Translations under genes and position numbers: made by a program
The notes under the pieces: generated by a model
What the model saw: only the letters and a program-made list of their open reading frames with translations
Database searches by the model: none
What the model was told of the DNA's origin: nothing
Shown: piece by piece, positions 17,471 through 29,907 of the stretch
Numbering within the stretch: position 1 is the first letter of the stretch
Layout of the letters: each line of letters starts with the position of its first letter
Assembly (NCBI RefSeq): GCF_041379945.2
Contig: NZ_JBFTXJ020000009.1
Coordinates: 1 to 64,000 of the forward strand
Origin: Aneurinibacillus sp. REN35
Lineage (GTDB): Bacteria > Bacillota > Bacilli > Aneurinibacillales > Aneurinibacillaceae
DNA length: 64,000 nucleotides
Reading direction: 5' to 3'

Positions 17471-19344
17471 TGCTCCACGTACCCCCCTGCTATTGTTAAA
17501 CCGGCAAGCAGAAGCACAAGCCCGATAAAGGCAATCGCTCCATATGTCTGTATCTGCCCGTTCTGCACCCGTGCTCCAACACCACCAATTCCTCGTGTGA
17601 AGGCCGCAACAAGGCGCACCAATCCATCCACTACCCATACATCAAATATGTGCAGCCCTTTACCTAACATGCGCAGCGGCTTTACAAACACTGCATCATA
17701 GATCTCATCAATATAATACTTGCGGAAGGAAAGACGATACAGCGGACCGCCTTGCCCTTGCGGAACCGTACCTTTTCCATACATGTACCAAGCCAGCGCA
17801 ATACCTGCAACCGATACACCTACGGCAACAATGGTGACCCAGATTGGGGCAGCATGTTCAGCACCATGCCCACCTGCAAATCCGTTCGTCAGCCATTCGC
17901 CGAGCACCGGCTTCCACGGCGTATTGATCAGACCGGCTACAACTGCCAGTACAGCCAATACAAGCATCGGCATCGTCATAACACCAGGCGATTCATGAGC
18001 GTCCGCTCCACCGCGCGCCTGTCCGCTAAATGTCAGGAAGAACAGGCGGAACATATAAAATGCGGTAAATGAAGCGGCAACAAGCGCAATGATGAACAAA
18101 TCAATATGCCCGGAAGCAAGCGTTGCAACAAGAATTTCTTCTTTAGACCAGAAGCCTGCAAACGGTGGTACGCCTGCAATCGCTAAGCACCCGATTAGGA
18201 AAACAATGCCTGTGATGCGCATCTTTTTCCATAAGCCGCCCATCTCAAAAATATCCTGCGTGTGCACAGCATGTATAACACTGCCCGCCGCGAGGAATAA
18301 TAGAGCTTTAAAGAATGCGTGTGTCATTAAATGGAACGTACCCGCTACATAACCTGCAGCGCTTGCTGCGCCAAGCGCCAGCATCATATAACCCAACTGA
18401 CTTACGGTAGAGTAAGCCAGCACACGCTTAATATCCCGCTGCGTCAAGCCGATTGAGGCAGCAAAAATAGCAGTAAAACCACCTACATACGCGATTACAT
18501 CCGTTGCTATCGGAGACGCCAGATATAAATCGTACATCCGCGCTACGAGGTATACACCCGCGGCAACCATCGTTGCGGCGTGAATCAGCGCACTGACAGG
18601 AGTCGGACCTTCCATGGCATCCGGCAACCATGTATGAAGCGGGAATTGACCGGATTTACCGACGGCTCCAATAAAGACCAGAATACCAACCAGTGTGATC
18701 TTCCACTCTTCGACAGTACCTGTTTCGATTTTGTTGAAAATATCGCTATAGTTAAAGCTTCCCATCCACCAGAAGGTCAGTGCAAGTCCGATAAATAGCC
18801 CAACGTCACCAATACGTGTGACGATAAAAGCTTTCTTGGCTGCAGCTTTTGCTTCCGGCTTATAGAAATAAAAGCCGACCAGCAAGAATGAGCAGACCCC
18901 TACCAGTTCCCAGAATATGTACAACTGCAGGATGTTAGGCGACAGCACGACACCCAGCATAGAGAACGTAAACAGAGCCAGATACTGATAGAATACCGGA
19001 AAACGTTCATCGCCCTTCATATAGCCACGCGAGTAGATATTAACCAGCATACTAACTAAAGTAACAATCACAAGCATCATTGCATTCAACTGGTTTACTT
19101 CAAAGCCCATTGTAATCTCGCGGCCAGCGAACGTAATCCAGTGGAAATCGTTATTGATATAATCCTTAGCACCTTCGGCAAACCGCTCAAAGAAGATTAG
19201 CAGCGCCACCGCAAACGAAGCGGCTGTGGCGAGAATACCGACGTACGCCGCCGATTCTTTCAGCTGGCGTCCGAATGCTACAAGCAGCACGAAAGCTAAA
19301 AGCGGAAAGAGCGGCACAAGCCAGGCGTTCGCTATCATTTCCAT
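17443..19344 (-). CDS. nuoL: NADH-quinone oxidoreductase subunit L
   Basis: About 633 residues, the largest antiporter-like subunit, including the C-terminal lateral helix characteristic of NuoL. Signatures are FWELVGVCSFLLVGF with the TM5 Glu, GKSGQFPLHTWLPDAMEGPT and VSALIHAATMVAAGVYL. The ATG at 19344 is chosen because AAAGGA lies about nine bases upstream; GTG and TTG codons two and three codons earlier are too close to that site. Overlaps nuoM downstream. Confidence 0.94.
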   Translation of the reverse strand: MEMIANAWLVPLFPLLAFVLLVAFGRQLKESAAYVGILATAASFAVALLIFFERFAEGAKDYINNDFHWITFAGREITMGFEVNQLNAMMLVIVTLVSMLVNIYSRGYMKGDERFPVFYQYLALFTFSMLGVVLSPNILQLYIFWELVGVCSFLLVGFYFYKPEAKAAAKKAFIVTRIGDVGLFIGLALTFWWMGSFNYSDIFNKIETGTVEEWKITLVGILVFIGAVGKSGQFPLHTWLPDAMEGPTPVSALIHAATMVAAGVYLVARMYDLYLASPIATDVIAYVGGFTAIFAASIGLTQRDIKRVLAYSTVSQLGYMMLALGAASAAGYVAGTFHLMTHAFFKALLFLAAGSVIHAVHTQDIFEMGGLWKKMRITGIVFLIGCLAIAGVPPFAGFWSKEEILVATLASGHIDLFIIALVAASFTAFYMFRLFFLTFSGQARGGADAHESPGVMTMPMLVLAVLAVVAGLINTPWKPVLGEWLTNGFAGGHGAEHAAPIWVTIVAVGVSVAGIALAWYMYGKGTVPQGQGGPLYRLSFRKYYIDEIYDAVFVKPLRMLGKGLHIFDVWVVDGLVRLVAAFTRGIGGVGARVQNGQIQTYGAIAFIGLVLLLAGLTIAGGYVEQWRTIFLQS

Positions 19345-19362
19345 ATTCACCAATCCTTTTCT

Positions 19363-19674
19363 CTATCGCTTCATTAAATCCATCTCATCCACCTGCACGG
19401 TATTACGGTTGCGGTACAGAGAGATTAGAATGGCCAGCCCTACGGCTGCTTCGGCTGCTGCCACCGTAATGGTAAACAACGAGAAGATTTGTCCTGAAAT
19501 ATTAGGAAACATGCCATACTTGGCGAACGCAACAAGATTGATATTGACCGCATTGAGCATCAATTCAATCGACAGGAGAACGACAACAGCGTTACGCTTC
19601 GTCAACGCACCATACAATCCGATACAGAACAAAATCAAGGCCACCAACAGATATGAGGTAATGGGTACACTCAT
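19363..19674 (-). CDS. nuoK: NADH-quinone oxidoreductase subunit K
   Basis: 103 residues, three membrane helices. The middle helix has the family motif [16 protein letters not shown] with its buried Glu, and the third begins [16 protein letters not shown], with the second conserved Glu. These two Glu residues form part of the proton path at the interface with NuoJ and NuoA. Start codon overlaps the nuoJ stop by four bases (ATGA). Confidence 0.95.
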   Translation of the reverse strand: MSVPITSYLLVALILFCIGLYGALTKRNAVVVLLSIELMLNAVNINLVAFAKYGMFPNISGQIFSLFTITVAAAEAAVGLAILISLYRNRNTVQVDEMDLMKR

Positions 19675-20177
19675 TCGTCTTCCGCCTCCTTCTTAGCCAG
19701 AATAATCGCACCAATCAGCGCAACCAGCAGAAGGACAGACACCATCTCAAATGGAATCACATAATTGGTAAACATCTGAATCCCGATTTCCTTCACATTA
19801 TCCTGCTTTGTGAAATCGGCCGCCTGATTATTCCACTGGACACCTTGAATTCCGAAGAAAACGAGAAGAAAGAACACAACAATCCCAATACGAACAAGCC
19901 ATTTTGCGGGGGTTTTCTTCTCCTGAACTTCCGTAGCATCATGGCGCGTAAGCATGATACCAAATAGCATCAGAATTGAGATTGCACCTGAATACACAAG
20001 GATCTGTGTCATACCGACAAACTCGGCCTCAAGCAATATATAGAGACCAGCGATACTCAAGAACGTGAAGGCTAGAGCTACAACCATATGTACGACGCGG
20101 GTGAAGCTGATCATGAAGACCGCTCCCCCGATCGTCAGCAGGGCGAGAACGAAAAAGGCAATAAATTCACCGCTCAT
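19671..20177 (-). CDS. nuoJ: NADH-quinone oxidoreductase subunit J
   Basis: 168 residues, five predicted membrane helices. The conserved TM3 segment is [20 protein letters not shown] followed by ILMLFGIML, the pi-bulge helix region of NuoJ. Ends with a charged tail (AKKEAEDE). Shares one base with the nuoI stop and four with nuoK, so translation is coupled through the block. Confidence 0.95.
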   Translation of the reverse strand: MSGEFIAFFVLALLTIGGAVFMISFTRVVHMVVALAFTFLSIAGLYILLEAEFVGMTQILVYSGAISILMLFGIMLTRHDATEVQEKKTPAKWLVRIGIVVFFLLVFFGIQGVQWNNQAADFTKQDNVKEIGIQMFTNYVIPFEMVSVLLLVALIGAIILAKKEAEDE

Positions 20178-20593
20178 TATGCTTCTCCTCCCCGTACATT
20201 CGTATTGTTCTGATCAAGCCACTCCAAGTTCTTAAACAATTCGTCACGGCTATATGCAGCCAATTCGAAATTCGTCGTCATAACAATCGCTTCTGTCGGG
20301 CAGACCTCTGTACATAGATCACACAAAATACAGATCTCGAAGTTAATATCATACGTGTCAATTACTTTTCCTTTTTTGTTCGGATCTTCGCTTTTCTTTC
20401 CAACCAAATCAATACAGTTTGTTGGACAAATCCGCGCACACTGGTTACATACAATGCATTTTTCGGGTGCAAAATGCTGAATGCCGCGGAAACGCTCCGG
20501 CCAAACCATTTCTTGATCCGGATACATATGGGTAACTTTCTTCTTGGTCAACTGTTTAAATGTATAAGCCATACCCTTGGCAAAGCCTAGCAT
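20177..20593 (-). CDS. nuoI: NADH-quinone oxidoreductase subunit I (2x[4Fe-4S])
   Basis: 138 residues, peripheral-arm ferredoxin subunit. Two CxxCxxCxxxCP clusters are visible: CIVCNQCARICPTNCIDLVG and CILCDLCTEVCPTEAIVM, which bind clusters N6a and N6b and pass electrons toward N2 in NuoB. RBS GAGGTG precedes the ATG. Follows nuoH with a 12-base gap. Confidence 0.95.
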   Translation of the reverse strand: MLGFAKGMAYTFKQLTKKKVTHMYPDQEMVWPERFRGIQHFAPEKCIVCNQCARICPTNCIDLVGKKSEDPNKKGKVIDTYDINFEICILCDLCTEVCPTEAIVMTTNFELAAYSRDELFKNLEWLDQNNTNVRGGEA

Positions 20594-20605
20594 AGTATCA
20601 CCTCT

Positions 20606-21607
20606 TTATAGCACCGTTTTCAACACAGCGGTGACCAGGATATTAATCAGCGAAAGCGGAAGGAGCACTTTCCAGCCCATCTGCATGAGCTGATCAACAC
20701 GCATCCGCGGGAATGTCGCCTGAAGCCAGAAGATAAAGAAGACAATTGCACAGAATTTCAATCCGAACCAGACAATTCCTGGAATGAACCCGAGGAATTC
20801 AAATGGCGGAAGCCAGCCACCTAAGAACAATACTGTCGTTAGAGAGGCCATCGCAAAAATATACACATACTCCGTCAGCATAAAGAACGCCCAGCGGAAG
20901 CCGCTATACTCAACGTGATAGCCGGAGATAAGCTCAGACTCGGCTTCCGTTAAGTCGAATGGCGTCCGACTCAATTCGGCGAGCTGTGCAATAATAAAGA
21001 TAATGAATCCAAGAAACTGCGGAATAAAAAACCACATGCCCATCTCTTTTTGCTTCTCTACGATGTCGATCAAGTTCAAGCTGCCTGTCATTAGAATAAC
21101 TCCGACAACAGACATAACGAGTGGAATCTCATAGCTTATCATCTGAGCAGCGGAGCGCATGGCACCAATCAGCGCCCATTTATTATTGGAAGCCCAGCCC
21201 CCTGTAAGCACACCAAGCACCGTAATGCCAGAGAGCGCAATATAAAACAGCAGGCCGACACCGATATCGGCGAAATGCAGGTTCTCGGTAAACGGCATTA
21301 CCGCCAGCACGCCGAACGCCGGCATAAAGGCGATCACCGGAGCGATAATAAAGAGCGGTTTATCGGCTGCTTTCGGGATGATATCCTCCTTAATCAAAAG
21401 CTTTAATACGTCGGCTACCGTCTGCAGAAGACCGAACGGACCCACCCGATTTGGACCTAGGCGAAGCTGCATCCAACCGAGAATTTTACGCTGGAAATAA
21501 ATCGCATAGGTTACAAATCCCAGTACGATAGCCAACAGAACAACAGCAGACAGAATAAAAACCAGACTGTTCTGAAGCCCCAAACTTTGTTCGAGATACG
21601 CTCCCAT
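20606..21607 (-). CDS. nuoH: NADH-quinone oxidoreductase subunit H
   Basis: 333 residues with about eight membrane helices, the subunit that forms the quinone channel with NuoB and NuoD. Family motifs include GWMQLRLGPNRVGPFGLLQ near the N-terminus, SRTPFDLTEAESELISGYH in the E-channel loop and RMRVDQLMQMGWKVLLPL at the C-terminus. Overlaps nuoD by one base. Confidence 0.95.
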   Translation of the reverse strand: MGAYLEQSLGLQNSLVFILSAVVLLAIVLGFVTYAIYFQRKILGWMQLRLGPNRVGPFGLLQTVADVLKLLIKEDIIPKAADKPLFIIAPVIAFMPAFGVLAVMPFTENLHFADIGVGLLFYIALSGITVLGVLTGGWASNNKWALIGAMRSAAQMISYEIPLVMSVVGVILMTGSLNLIDIVEKQKEMGMWFFIPQFLGFIIFIIAQLAELSRTPFDLTEAESELISGYHVEYSGFRWAFFMLTEYVYIFAMASLTTVLFLGGWLPPFEFLGFIPGIVWFGLKFCAIVFFIFWLQATFPRMRVDQLMQMGWKVLLPLSLINILVTAVLKTVL

Positions 21608-22722
21608 TATCCGTCGACCTCCCCTAGCACGATATCAATACTTCCGAGAATCGCGACCATGTCAGCGATATTCTGCCCTTCGACAAGCTTCGGAAGCACC
21701 TGTAGGTTGGCAAAGGATGGACGACGGAACTTAATGCGATACGGCTTATCTTTTCCGTTGCTTGAGATATAACAGCCGATCTCTCCACGCGGCGCTTCAA
21801 TTCTTGTATAAGCTTCCCCTTGCGGCGTACGAAGCACACGAGGTACCTTAGCCATAACTTCACCGTCTTTTGGAAATTGTTCAAGAGCCTGCTCGACAAT
21901 GTTAAGCGACTCTTCCATCTCTCGGAAGCGAACCTTGTAGCGGGCGAAGCAATCACCTGCCGTCTCCGTAGGAACCTCAAATTGAAAACGATCATAAATA
22001 GAGTACGGCATATCTTTACGCAAATCCCATTTGATGCCCGTAGCACGAAGCTGAACGCCACTCAATGAGTAATTAATGGCATCTTCCTGTGTAATGACAC
22101 CAATGCCTGTGAGTCGATTGATCAGGACTTCATTGCCTGTTACAAGCTTGTGGTAATCTTTAATCTGATTGCGCATATAAGGGACGAATTCTCTTACTTT
22201 ATCAAGCCAGCCTTCAGGGGCATCCCACTTTACGCCGCCTACGCGCATATAGTTATACGTTAGGCGCGCACCGCTCAGCTCATTAAAGAACCCAAGGATC
22301 TTTTCCCTGTCTACAAAAGCATACAGCAGCGGACTTAATGCGCCCAAATCCATCAGGTACGTACCAAACCACAGCAGATGACTTGCCACCCGCTGAAGCT
22401 CCAATACCACGATGCGCAAGTATTCCGCACGCTCCGGAATCTCAAGCCCCATCATTGTCTCAACTGTATGCACCATCATGTAGTTGTTCGACATTGCCGA
22501 GATATAATCCATGCGGTCTGTATACGGAATAATCTGCGTATAGTTCAGATCTTCGGCCAGCTTTTCTGTGCCGCGGTGTAGATACCCGATCACCGGAATC
22601 GCTTCTGTAATCGTTTCGCCGTCGATTTTAACAATCAGGCGAAACACCCCGTGTGTACTCGGGTGTTGAGGACCGACATTGAGCAGCATTTCTTCAGTTC
22701 GGAGTTCTGTGCCTGAGCTCAT
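21607..22722 (-). CDS. nuoD: NADH-quinone oxidoreductase subunit D
   Basis: 371 residues, 49-kDa-type subunit that lines the quinone site. Starts MSSGTELRTEEMLLNVGPQH at 22722 with AGGAGG nine bases upstream; an upstream in-frame extension inside nuoC is rejected. The quinone-headgroup motif NVGPQHPSTHGVFRL contains the conserved His pair, and GLEIPERAEYLRIV is also typical. In this genome NuoC and NuoD are separate proteins, not fused as in E. coli. Confidence 0.95.
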   Translation of the reverse strand: MSSGTELRTEEMLLNVGPQHPSTHGVFRLIVKIDGETITEAIPVIGYLHRGTEKLAEDLNYTQIIPYTDRMDYISAMSNNYMMVHTVETMMGLEIPERAEYLRIVVLELQRVASHLLWFGTYLMDLGALSPLLYAFVDREKILGFFNELSGARLTYNYMRVGGVKWDAPEGWLDKVREFVPYMRNQIKDYHKLVTGNEVLINRLTGIGVITQEDAINYSLSGVQLRATGIKWDLRKDMPYSIYDRFQFEVPTETAGDCFARYKVRFREMEESLNIVEQALEQFPKDGEVMAKVPRVLRTPQGEAYTRIEAPRGEIGCYISSNGKDKPYRIKFRRPSFANLQVLPKLVEGQNIADMVAILGSIDIVLGEVDG

Positions 22723-22726
22723 GTCC

Positions 22727-23860
22727 TCACACCTCCTCATCATATTGTACATAGTCTTTGCGAAGCGGATGACCAACCCAGCTTTCTGGAAGCATAATAC
22801 GCTTCATATTGGCATGGCCTTCATATGTAATTCCAAGCAGGTCATACGTTTCCCGTTCGAACCAGTCAGCACCCGGCCAAATGTCCATAACAGATGAAAC
22901 TCTGGCATTATCCCGATCCACTTTTACCTTTACGCATACATTATTGCGATTCTTATAGGAATACAGATACACAAGCGACTCCATATAAGTCTCGTAATCG
23001 ACACCAAGGCTTAAAGACAGATAGTCAAAAGCCAACTCTTCATGATCATGCATCAGACGGGCAACATCATGCCACTTCTCTCTTTTGACAACCAGCGTGG
23101 GTACATGTTCGCTCAGTTCATTAATATACGAGTCTTCCAATACATCAGAACCAAATTTTTCTGTTATAACTTTCACAATCTTATCTAGTACAGGTTGTTT
23201 TGGTGATGGCTGTTTCGGTTCTTCCTCAGCTTCCGCACCCGTACCACCAGCCGCTTTCGCTTTTGCCGCAGCAGCGGCAGCAGCTTTCGCCTTGGCAGCT
23301 GCAGCAGCCTTTGCTTTAGCATCCGCGTCTCCACCATCTCCACCAGCCGCTTTCGCTTTTGCCGCAGCAGCGGCAGCAGCTTTCGCCTTGGCGGCTGCGG
23401 CGGCCTTTGCTTTAGCGACTGCATCCGCATCGCCTGCGGCCGGTTGTTCCTCCGCACCTTCAGTCTCCATACGCTTGCGCTTCGCTTCAGCCGCTGCTTT
23501 GGCGGCCGCGGCAGCTTTTGCTTTAGCAGCTGCATCTGCCTTCGCCTTGGCTATATCGTCGGCACCTGCAGCTTCTTTAGGACTGTCTTCTTGTGCCGGC
23601 TTGGCACCTTCTGCTTCCATACGCTTGCGCTTCGCTTCAGCCGCTGCTTTAGCCGCTGCGGCAGCCTTTGCTTTAGCGGCTGCATCTGCCTTCGCCTTGG
23701 CTACATCAGCAGCACTATCCGCTTCAGGAGGCATGTCTCCCTGAGCTTGCTGGGCTGCCTCGGCTTCCATCCGCTTACGTTTCGCTTCAGCAGCAGCCTT
23801 CGCTGCTGCGGCTGCTTTTGCCTTTTCTTCCGGTGTAGGCTTCTTTTTTTCTTCACTCAT
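22727..23860 (-). CDS. nuoC: NADH-quinone oxidoreductase subunit C with a repetitive Ala/Lys-rich N-terminal extension
   Basis: 377 residues. The 30-kDa domain is only the last ~155 residues (from ~222), ending [38 protein letters not shown] and [11 protein letters not shown], as expected. Residues ~14-205 are Ala/Lys/Glu-rich and repeat: the segment [12 protein letters not shown] occurs at residues 21, 71 and 121 (exact 50-residue period), then [20 protein letters not shown] occurs at ~149 and ~181. Such composition predicts long helices or coiled coil. Start at ATG overlapping nuoB by four bases. Complex I role certain; role of the extension unknown. Confidence 0.93.
   Translation of the reverse strand: MSEEKKKPTPEEKAKAAAAAKAAAEAKRKRMEAEAAQQAQGDMPPEADSAADVAKAKADAAAKAKAAAAAKAAAEAKRKRMEAEGAKPAQEDSPKEAAGADDIAKAKADAAAKAKAAAAAKAAAEAKRKRMETEGAEEQPAAGDADAVAKAKAAAAAKAKAAAAAAAKAKAAGGDGGDADAKAKAAAAAKAKAAAAAAAKAKAAGGTGAEAEEEPKQPSPKQPVLDKIVKVITEKFGSDVLEDSYINELSEHVPTLVVKREKWHDVARLMHDHEELAFDYLSLSLGVDYETYMESLVYLYSYKNRNNVCVKVKVDRDNARVSSVMDIWPGADWFERETYDLLGITYEGHANMKRIMLPESWVGHPLRKDYVQYDEEV
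23246..23821. repeat. Tandem repeats inside nuoC (150-bp and 96-bp periods)
   Basis: Three copies of a block centred on the AEAKRKRME codons lie 150 bp apart, and two further blocks lie 96 bp apart, with 53 identical bases starting at 23244 and 23340. The high DNA identity in the 96-bp pair suggests recent duplication or slippage, although Ala/Lys codon bias contributes. Confidence 0.85.
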
Positions 23861-24375
23861 TCACCGGTCACCTTCTTCCCGGTTTTCGCTTCATATCGAA
23901 TTTTTTCTTGTAATTTATTAATGCCATAGATTAATGCAGGCGGACTTGGAGGACATCCCGGGATGTACACATCAACCGGTATAATCTGGTCCACTCCTTT
24001 TACTACCGCATACGAATTGACATACGGACCACCGGCTGTAGCACAGGAACCCATAGCAATAACCCACTTTGGCTCTGCCATCTGATCATACAGGCGGCGC
24101 ACAAGCGGGGCCATTTTCTTCGTTACTGTTCCTGAGACAATCATGCAATCAGACTGGCGCGGCGAAGCTCGGTAGAATACGCCAAAACGGTCCGTATCCC
24201 AGTTCGCGCCACCTGTCCCCATCATCTCAATCGCACAGCATGCTAAACCGAACGTAAGGGGCCAGATAGAGTTACTGCGCGCCCAGGCTTTCAACTGCTC
24301 TAGCGTACTAAAAAATACGCTGCGCTCAAGCTCTCTACGTTCTTCTAAGCTGATATTCTCCAAGTTCAGTTCCAT
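23857..24375 (-). CDS. nuoB: NADH-quinone oxidoreductase subunit B
   Basis: 172 residues, the subunit that holds terminal cluster N2. All four Cys ligands are visible: the adjacent pair in [13 protein letters not shown], one in [10 protein letters not shown] and one in [11 protein letters not shown]. The [15 protein letters not shown] segment contacts the quinone site. Overlaps nuoA by ten bases and nuoC by four. Confidence 0.95.
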   Translation of the reverse strand: MELNLENISLEERRELERSVFFSTLEQLKAWARSNSIWPLTFGLACCAIEMMGTGGANWDTDRFGVFYRASPRQSDCMIVSGTVTKKMAPLVRRLYDQMAEPKWVIAMGSCATAGGPYVNSYAVVKGVDQIIPVDVYIPGCPPSPPALIYGINKLQEKIRYEAKTGKKVTGE

Positions 24376-24734
24376 TCCAACACCTTCTTTTTCCAGGCAT
24401 AGATTAACCCTATTACCAGCAGTACAATAAAAATAAGCATTTCGACTAGTGCGAATAATCCAAGGCTGTCATATGCTACTGCCCACGGGTACAAAAATAC
24501 GGTTTCTACATCAAATACTACAAACAACAAAGCGAAAATGTAGTATTTTACATTGAACTGTACCCAACTGGAACCAACCGGGTCGACCCCGCTCTCATAG
24601 GTTTTTCTCTTTTCCTCTGTCGGATTGTTCGGACGCAGCAGACGTCCCGCTGTAAGCGCAACCACGGGCAAGAGAACACCTAACAAGAGAAAAATGACAA
24701 CAATCAAATAATTATTTGCATACAATGTCGCCAT
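24366..24734 (-). CDS. nuoA: NADH-quinone oxidoreductase subunit A
   Basis: 122 residues, three membrane helices. The loop between TM1 and TM2 has [20 protein letters not shown] with the conserved Glu and surface-exposed Gly-Val, then [19 protein letters not shown]. First gene of the operon, about 80 bases from a good sigma-A promoter. The operon encodes A, B, C, D, H, I, J, K, L, M and N only. Confidence 0.95.
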   Translation of the reverse strand: MATLYANNYLIVVIFLLLGVLLPVVALTAGRLLRPNNPTEEKRKTYESGVDPVGSSWVQFNVKYYIFALLFVVFDVETVFLYPWAVAYDSLGLFALVEMLIFIVLLVIGLIYAWKKKVLEWN

Positions 24735-24812
24735 AACTTTCCCCTACCTTACTCTATGAATTTTTTATGATAAAATTAGTAAAAAACAAGGAACCTATGG
24801 AAACCCCACACA

Positions 24813-24841
24813 ATTATACCAAAAGGCTTGGGTACTGTCTA
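24813..24841 (-). promoter_or_regulatory. Sigma-A promoter of the nuo operon
   Basis: On the minus strand -35 TAGACA (24836-24841), spacer of 17, -10 TATAAT (24813-24818). Five of six and six of six consensus matches. Divergent from the phosphatase gene at 24923. Confidence 0.8.
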
Positions 24842-24852
24842 ATAGTGGAACC

Positions 24853-24879
24853 TTGAATTTTATAGTACATTTGTATAGT
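24853..24879 (+). promoter_or_regulatory. Possible promoter of the plus-strand phosphatase gene
   Basis: TTGAAT (24853-24858) and TATAGT (24874-24879) with a short 15-base spacer; shifting the -35 one base gives 16. It is ~45 bases before the TTG start. Confidence 0.4.
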
Positions 24880-24922
24880 AAGATGCATTAAAATAACCAA
24901 CTAAATATAAGGAAGTGATTAT

Positions 24923-25408
24923 TTGAAAACAAAGAAAATTCATGTTATTTTCGTTTGCTTAGGGAATATCTGCCGTTCTCCTCTTGGTGAAGGGATATTC
25001 CGGCATCTTGTCAAAGAAAAAGGCTGGGAAGAATACTTCCATATCGACTCCGCAGGTACTGCAGGCTACCATGCTGGAGAGATGCCCGATATCGGCTCCA
25101 TATCCGTTGCAGAACAATATGGAATTTCATTGGATGGGCAATCTGCCAGACAATTTACCGTAAAGGATAGCAGCCAATGGGATTATATTATTGCTATGGA
25201 CTCTTCCAACCATAAAAACATTCAAAAATTAGGTGCACTTACAGGAAACATTCACCTTATGCGAGAGTTCGACCCAGAAGGCTGTGGTGATGTACCCGAT
25301 CCATGGGCGCGCGGCGATGAAGCCTTTTTAGAGACATATACAATTATCCGCCGCTCATGTGAAGGACTGCTGCACCATATTATGCAGAAGCATCCTTTAC
25401 CTGTATAA
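24923..25408 (+). CDS. Low-molecular-weight protein tyrosine phosphatase
   Basis: 161 residues. The phosphate loop CLGNICRS has nucleophile Cys12 and Arg18, and the general-acid Asp is in VPDPWARG. The residue before CR is Ile, as in tyrosine-specific LMW-PTPs, whereas the arginine phosphatase at 45037 has Thr there. Start is TTG, supported by AAGGAAGTG seven bases upstream; no ATG fits. Resembles B. subtilis YfkJ more than YwlE. One of only two plus-strand genes, inserted between the divergent nuo and convergent atp operons; ends at a shared bidirectional terminator. In vivo substrate unknown. Confidence 0.88.
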   Translation: MKTKKIHVIFVCLGNICRSPLGEGIFRHLVKEKGWEEYFHIDSAGTAGYHAGEMPDIGSISVAEQYGISLDGQSARQFTVKDSSQWDYIIAMDSSNHKNIQKLGALTGNIHLMREFDPEGCGDVPDPWARGDEAFLETYTIIRRSCEGLLHHIMQKHPLPV

Positions 25409-25460
25409 TTTCCCTCCCTACAGTATAGCATATCGTGTAAACTGAAACGTAAAACATAAA

Positions 25461-25497
25461 AAAAGGCTCTCTTCGATCATCTCGAAGAGAGCCTTTT
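25461..25497. terminator. Bidirectional terminator between the phosphatase gene and atpC
   Basis: A 16-bp perfect stem (25461-25476 with 25482-25497) and a 5-base loop, flanked by A and T runs on both sides, so it can end transcription from either convergent gene. Confidence 0.9.
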
Positions 25498-25575
25498 CAT
25501 CGTAGTGGAAAAAAAGAGAGTGTCAAAGACAAAGCAGGAGAAAAAAAGGACTAGCCTTCTCTTCTCTCTCCTTCT

Positions 25576-25980
25576 TTATTTTCCAGCAACATTAAGACGT
25601 GTCATAGCACGCTGCAACGCCAACTGAGCACGATTAAAATCAATATCATCTTTTCCGCTATCAGCCATACGGCGTTCGGCACGTTCTTTGGCCGCTGCAG
25701 CACGATTTACGTCAATATCTTCAGCAAGTTCAGCGGATTCAGCAAGGATTGTAATCTTATCCTTACGAACTTCCATCATACCGCCGCTGACTGCAATCTT
25801 GTCATCTGCGCCTTCGTGTTTCTTCACCAGAACCGGAGCAATCTTCAGCGGTGTAACCATCGGAATGTGATTCGGCAGAATACCCAAATCCCCTTCAGCA
25901 CCTCTGGCTACGACGATGCGAGCGTCTCCGCGGTAGACAACCCGTTCTGGAGTAACGATTTCGACTGCAATTGTATTCAT
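25576..25980 (-). CDS. atpC: F1Fo ATP synthase subunit epsilon
   Basis: 134 residues. N-terminal beta-sandwich ([38 protein letters not shown]) and a C-terminal helical hairpin ([15 protein letters not shown]-like) that can inhibit ATP hydrolysis. Part of the central stalk. Last gene of the atp operon, ~80 bases before a terminator. Confidence 0.95.
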   Translation of the reverse strand: MNTIAVEIVTPERVVYRGDARIVVARGAEGDLGILPNHIPMVTPLKIAPVLVKKHEGADDKIAVSGGMMEVRKDKITILAESAELAEDIDVNRAAAAKERAERRMADSGKDDIDFNRAQLALQRAMTRLNVAGK

Positions 25981-26011
25981 TTACGAAACCCTCCCCATCA
26001 TCAGGGTTGAA

Positions 26012-27445
<1,434 letters not shown>

Positions 27446-28306
27446 CTATTCGAGCGCGCTGGCTCCGCCAACGATTTCCGCAATCTCTTGTGTAATCGCC
27501 GCCTGGCGGGCACGGTTATAGAACAGTGTATAACGTTCAATCATATCTGTTGCGTTATCTGTTGCGTTGCCCATTGCTGTCATGCGGGCACCATGCTCAC
27601 TGGCTTTAGCGTCCAGCAGTGCGCTGAAAATAAGGGTTTCCGCATATTTTGGCAGCAGGTCGGCAAGCACTTCATCCGCGGACGGCTCGAAGTCGTAGGT
27701 CGGTGTTTCTTCTACCTTCTCAACATCAGCCAGCGGAAGCAGACGCAGCTCTGTCGGATCCTGCTGAATCGCACTGATGAATTTATTGTAGACAAGATAC
27801 AGTTCATCAATGCCACCATCGGCAAACATTTGGACAGCGCCACGCGCTACATGTCGAATGCTTGCAAAAGTCGGTGTATCGGACATATTCACGAATTCTT
27901 CCGCAATCGGATAATTGCGCTTCTTAAAGAAATCGCGACCTTTGCGTCCCAATACGAAAAGCGTATATTCATCCGGGCTTTTATGGCGTTCCGCAATGGT
28001 ACGAGATACCATGCGGAGCACGTTTGCGTTATATCCGCCTGCAAGACCACGATCTGATGTGATAACAACATATCCTGTTCTCTTTACCGGACGGCTATCA
28101 AGCATCGGATGCTTCGCACCTGATGTGCCAGCCGCGATACTCATAACGACTTCACGCATTTTTTCCGCATAAGGTCGTGCCGCTTCTGCTCGCTCTTGCG
28201 CTCGACGCAGTTTTGCAGCGTCAACCATTTTCATGGCTTTGGTAATTTGCCGTGTATTCTGCACGCTTTTGATGCGCGCTTTTATTTCACGAAGTCCTCC
28301 GGCCAC
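27446..28306 (-). CDS. atpG: F1Fo ATP synthase subunit gamma
   Basis: 286 residues, the rotating central shaft. N-terminal helix [25 protein letters not shown] and C-terminal helix [20 protein letters not shown] form the coiled coil, with [17 protein letters not shown] at the start of the Rossmann-like middle. Between atpA and atpD, as usual. Confidence 0.96.
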   Translation of the reverse strand: MAGGLREIKARIKSVQNTRQITKAMKMVDAAKLRRAQERAEAARPYAEKMREVVMSIAAGTSGAKHPMLDSRPVKRTGYVVITSDRGLAGGYNANVLRMVSRTIAERHKSPDEYTLFVLGRKGRDFFKKRNYPIAEEFVNMSDTPTFASIRHVARGAVQMFADGGIDELYLVYNKFISAIQQDPTELRLLPLADVEKVEETPTYDFEPSADEVLADLLPKYAETLIFSALLDAKASEHGARMTAMGNATDNATDMIERYTLFYNRARQAAITQEIAEIVGGASALE

Positions 28307-28374
28307 GTTTGTTCACCACCTTTGTTCCTTGAATTAGTCGTACTACATCGTTGTGTGACGCAGTCAAATACCTA

Positions 28375-29904
<1,530 letters not shown>

Positions 29905-29907
29905 CTA

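Noticed and set aside
15950-17638. N-terminal extension of nuoM into nuoL
   Set aside because: Extra residues are Cys/Trp/Arg-rich shadow sequence of nuoL; the ATG at 17470 gives the normal NuoM start.
23085-23744. 219-codon Ala/Ser-rich reading frame on plus, antisense to nuoC
   Set aside because: It is the complement of the Ala/Lys repeats; repetitive GC-rich codons lack stops in other frames, and there is no start site.
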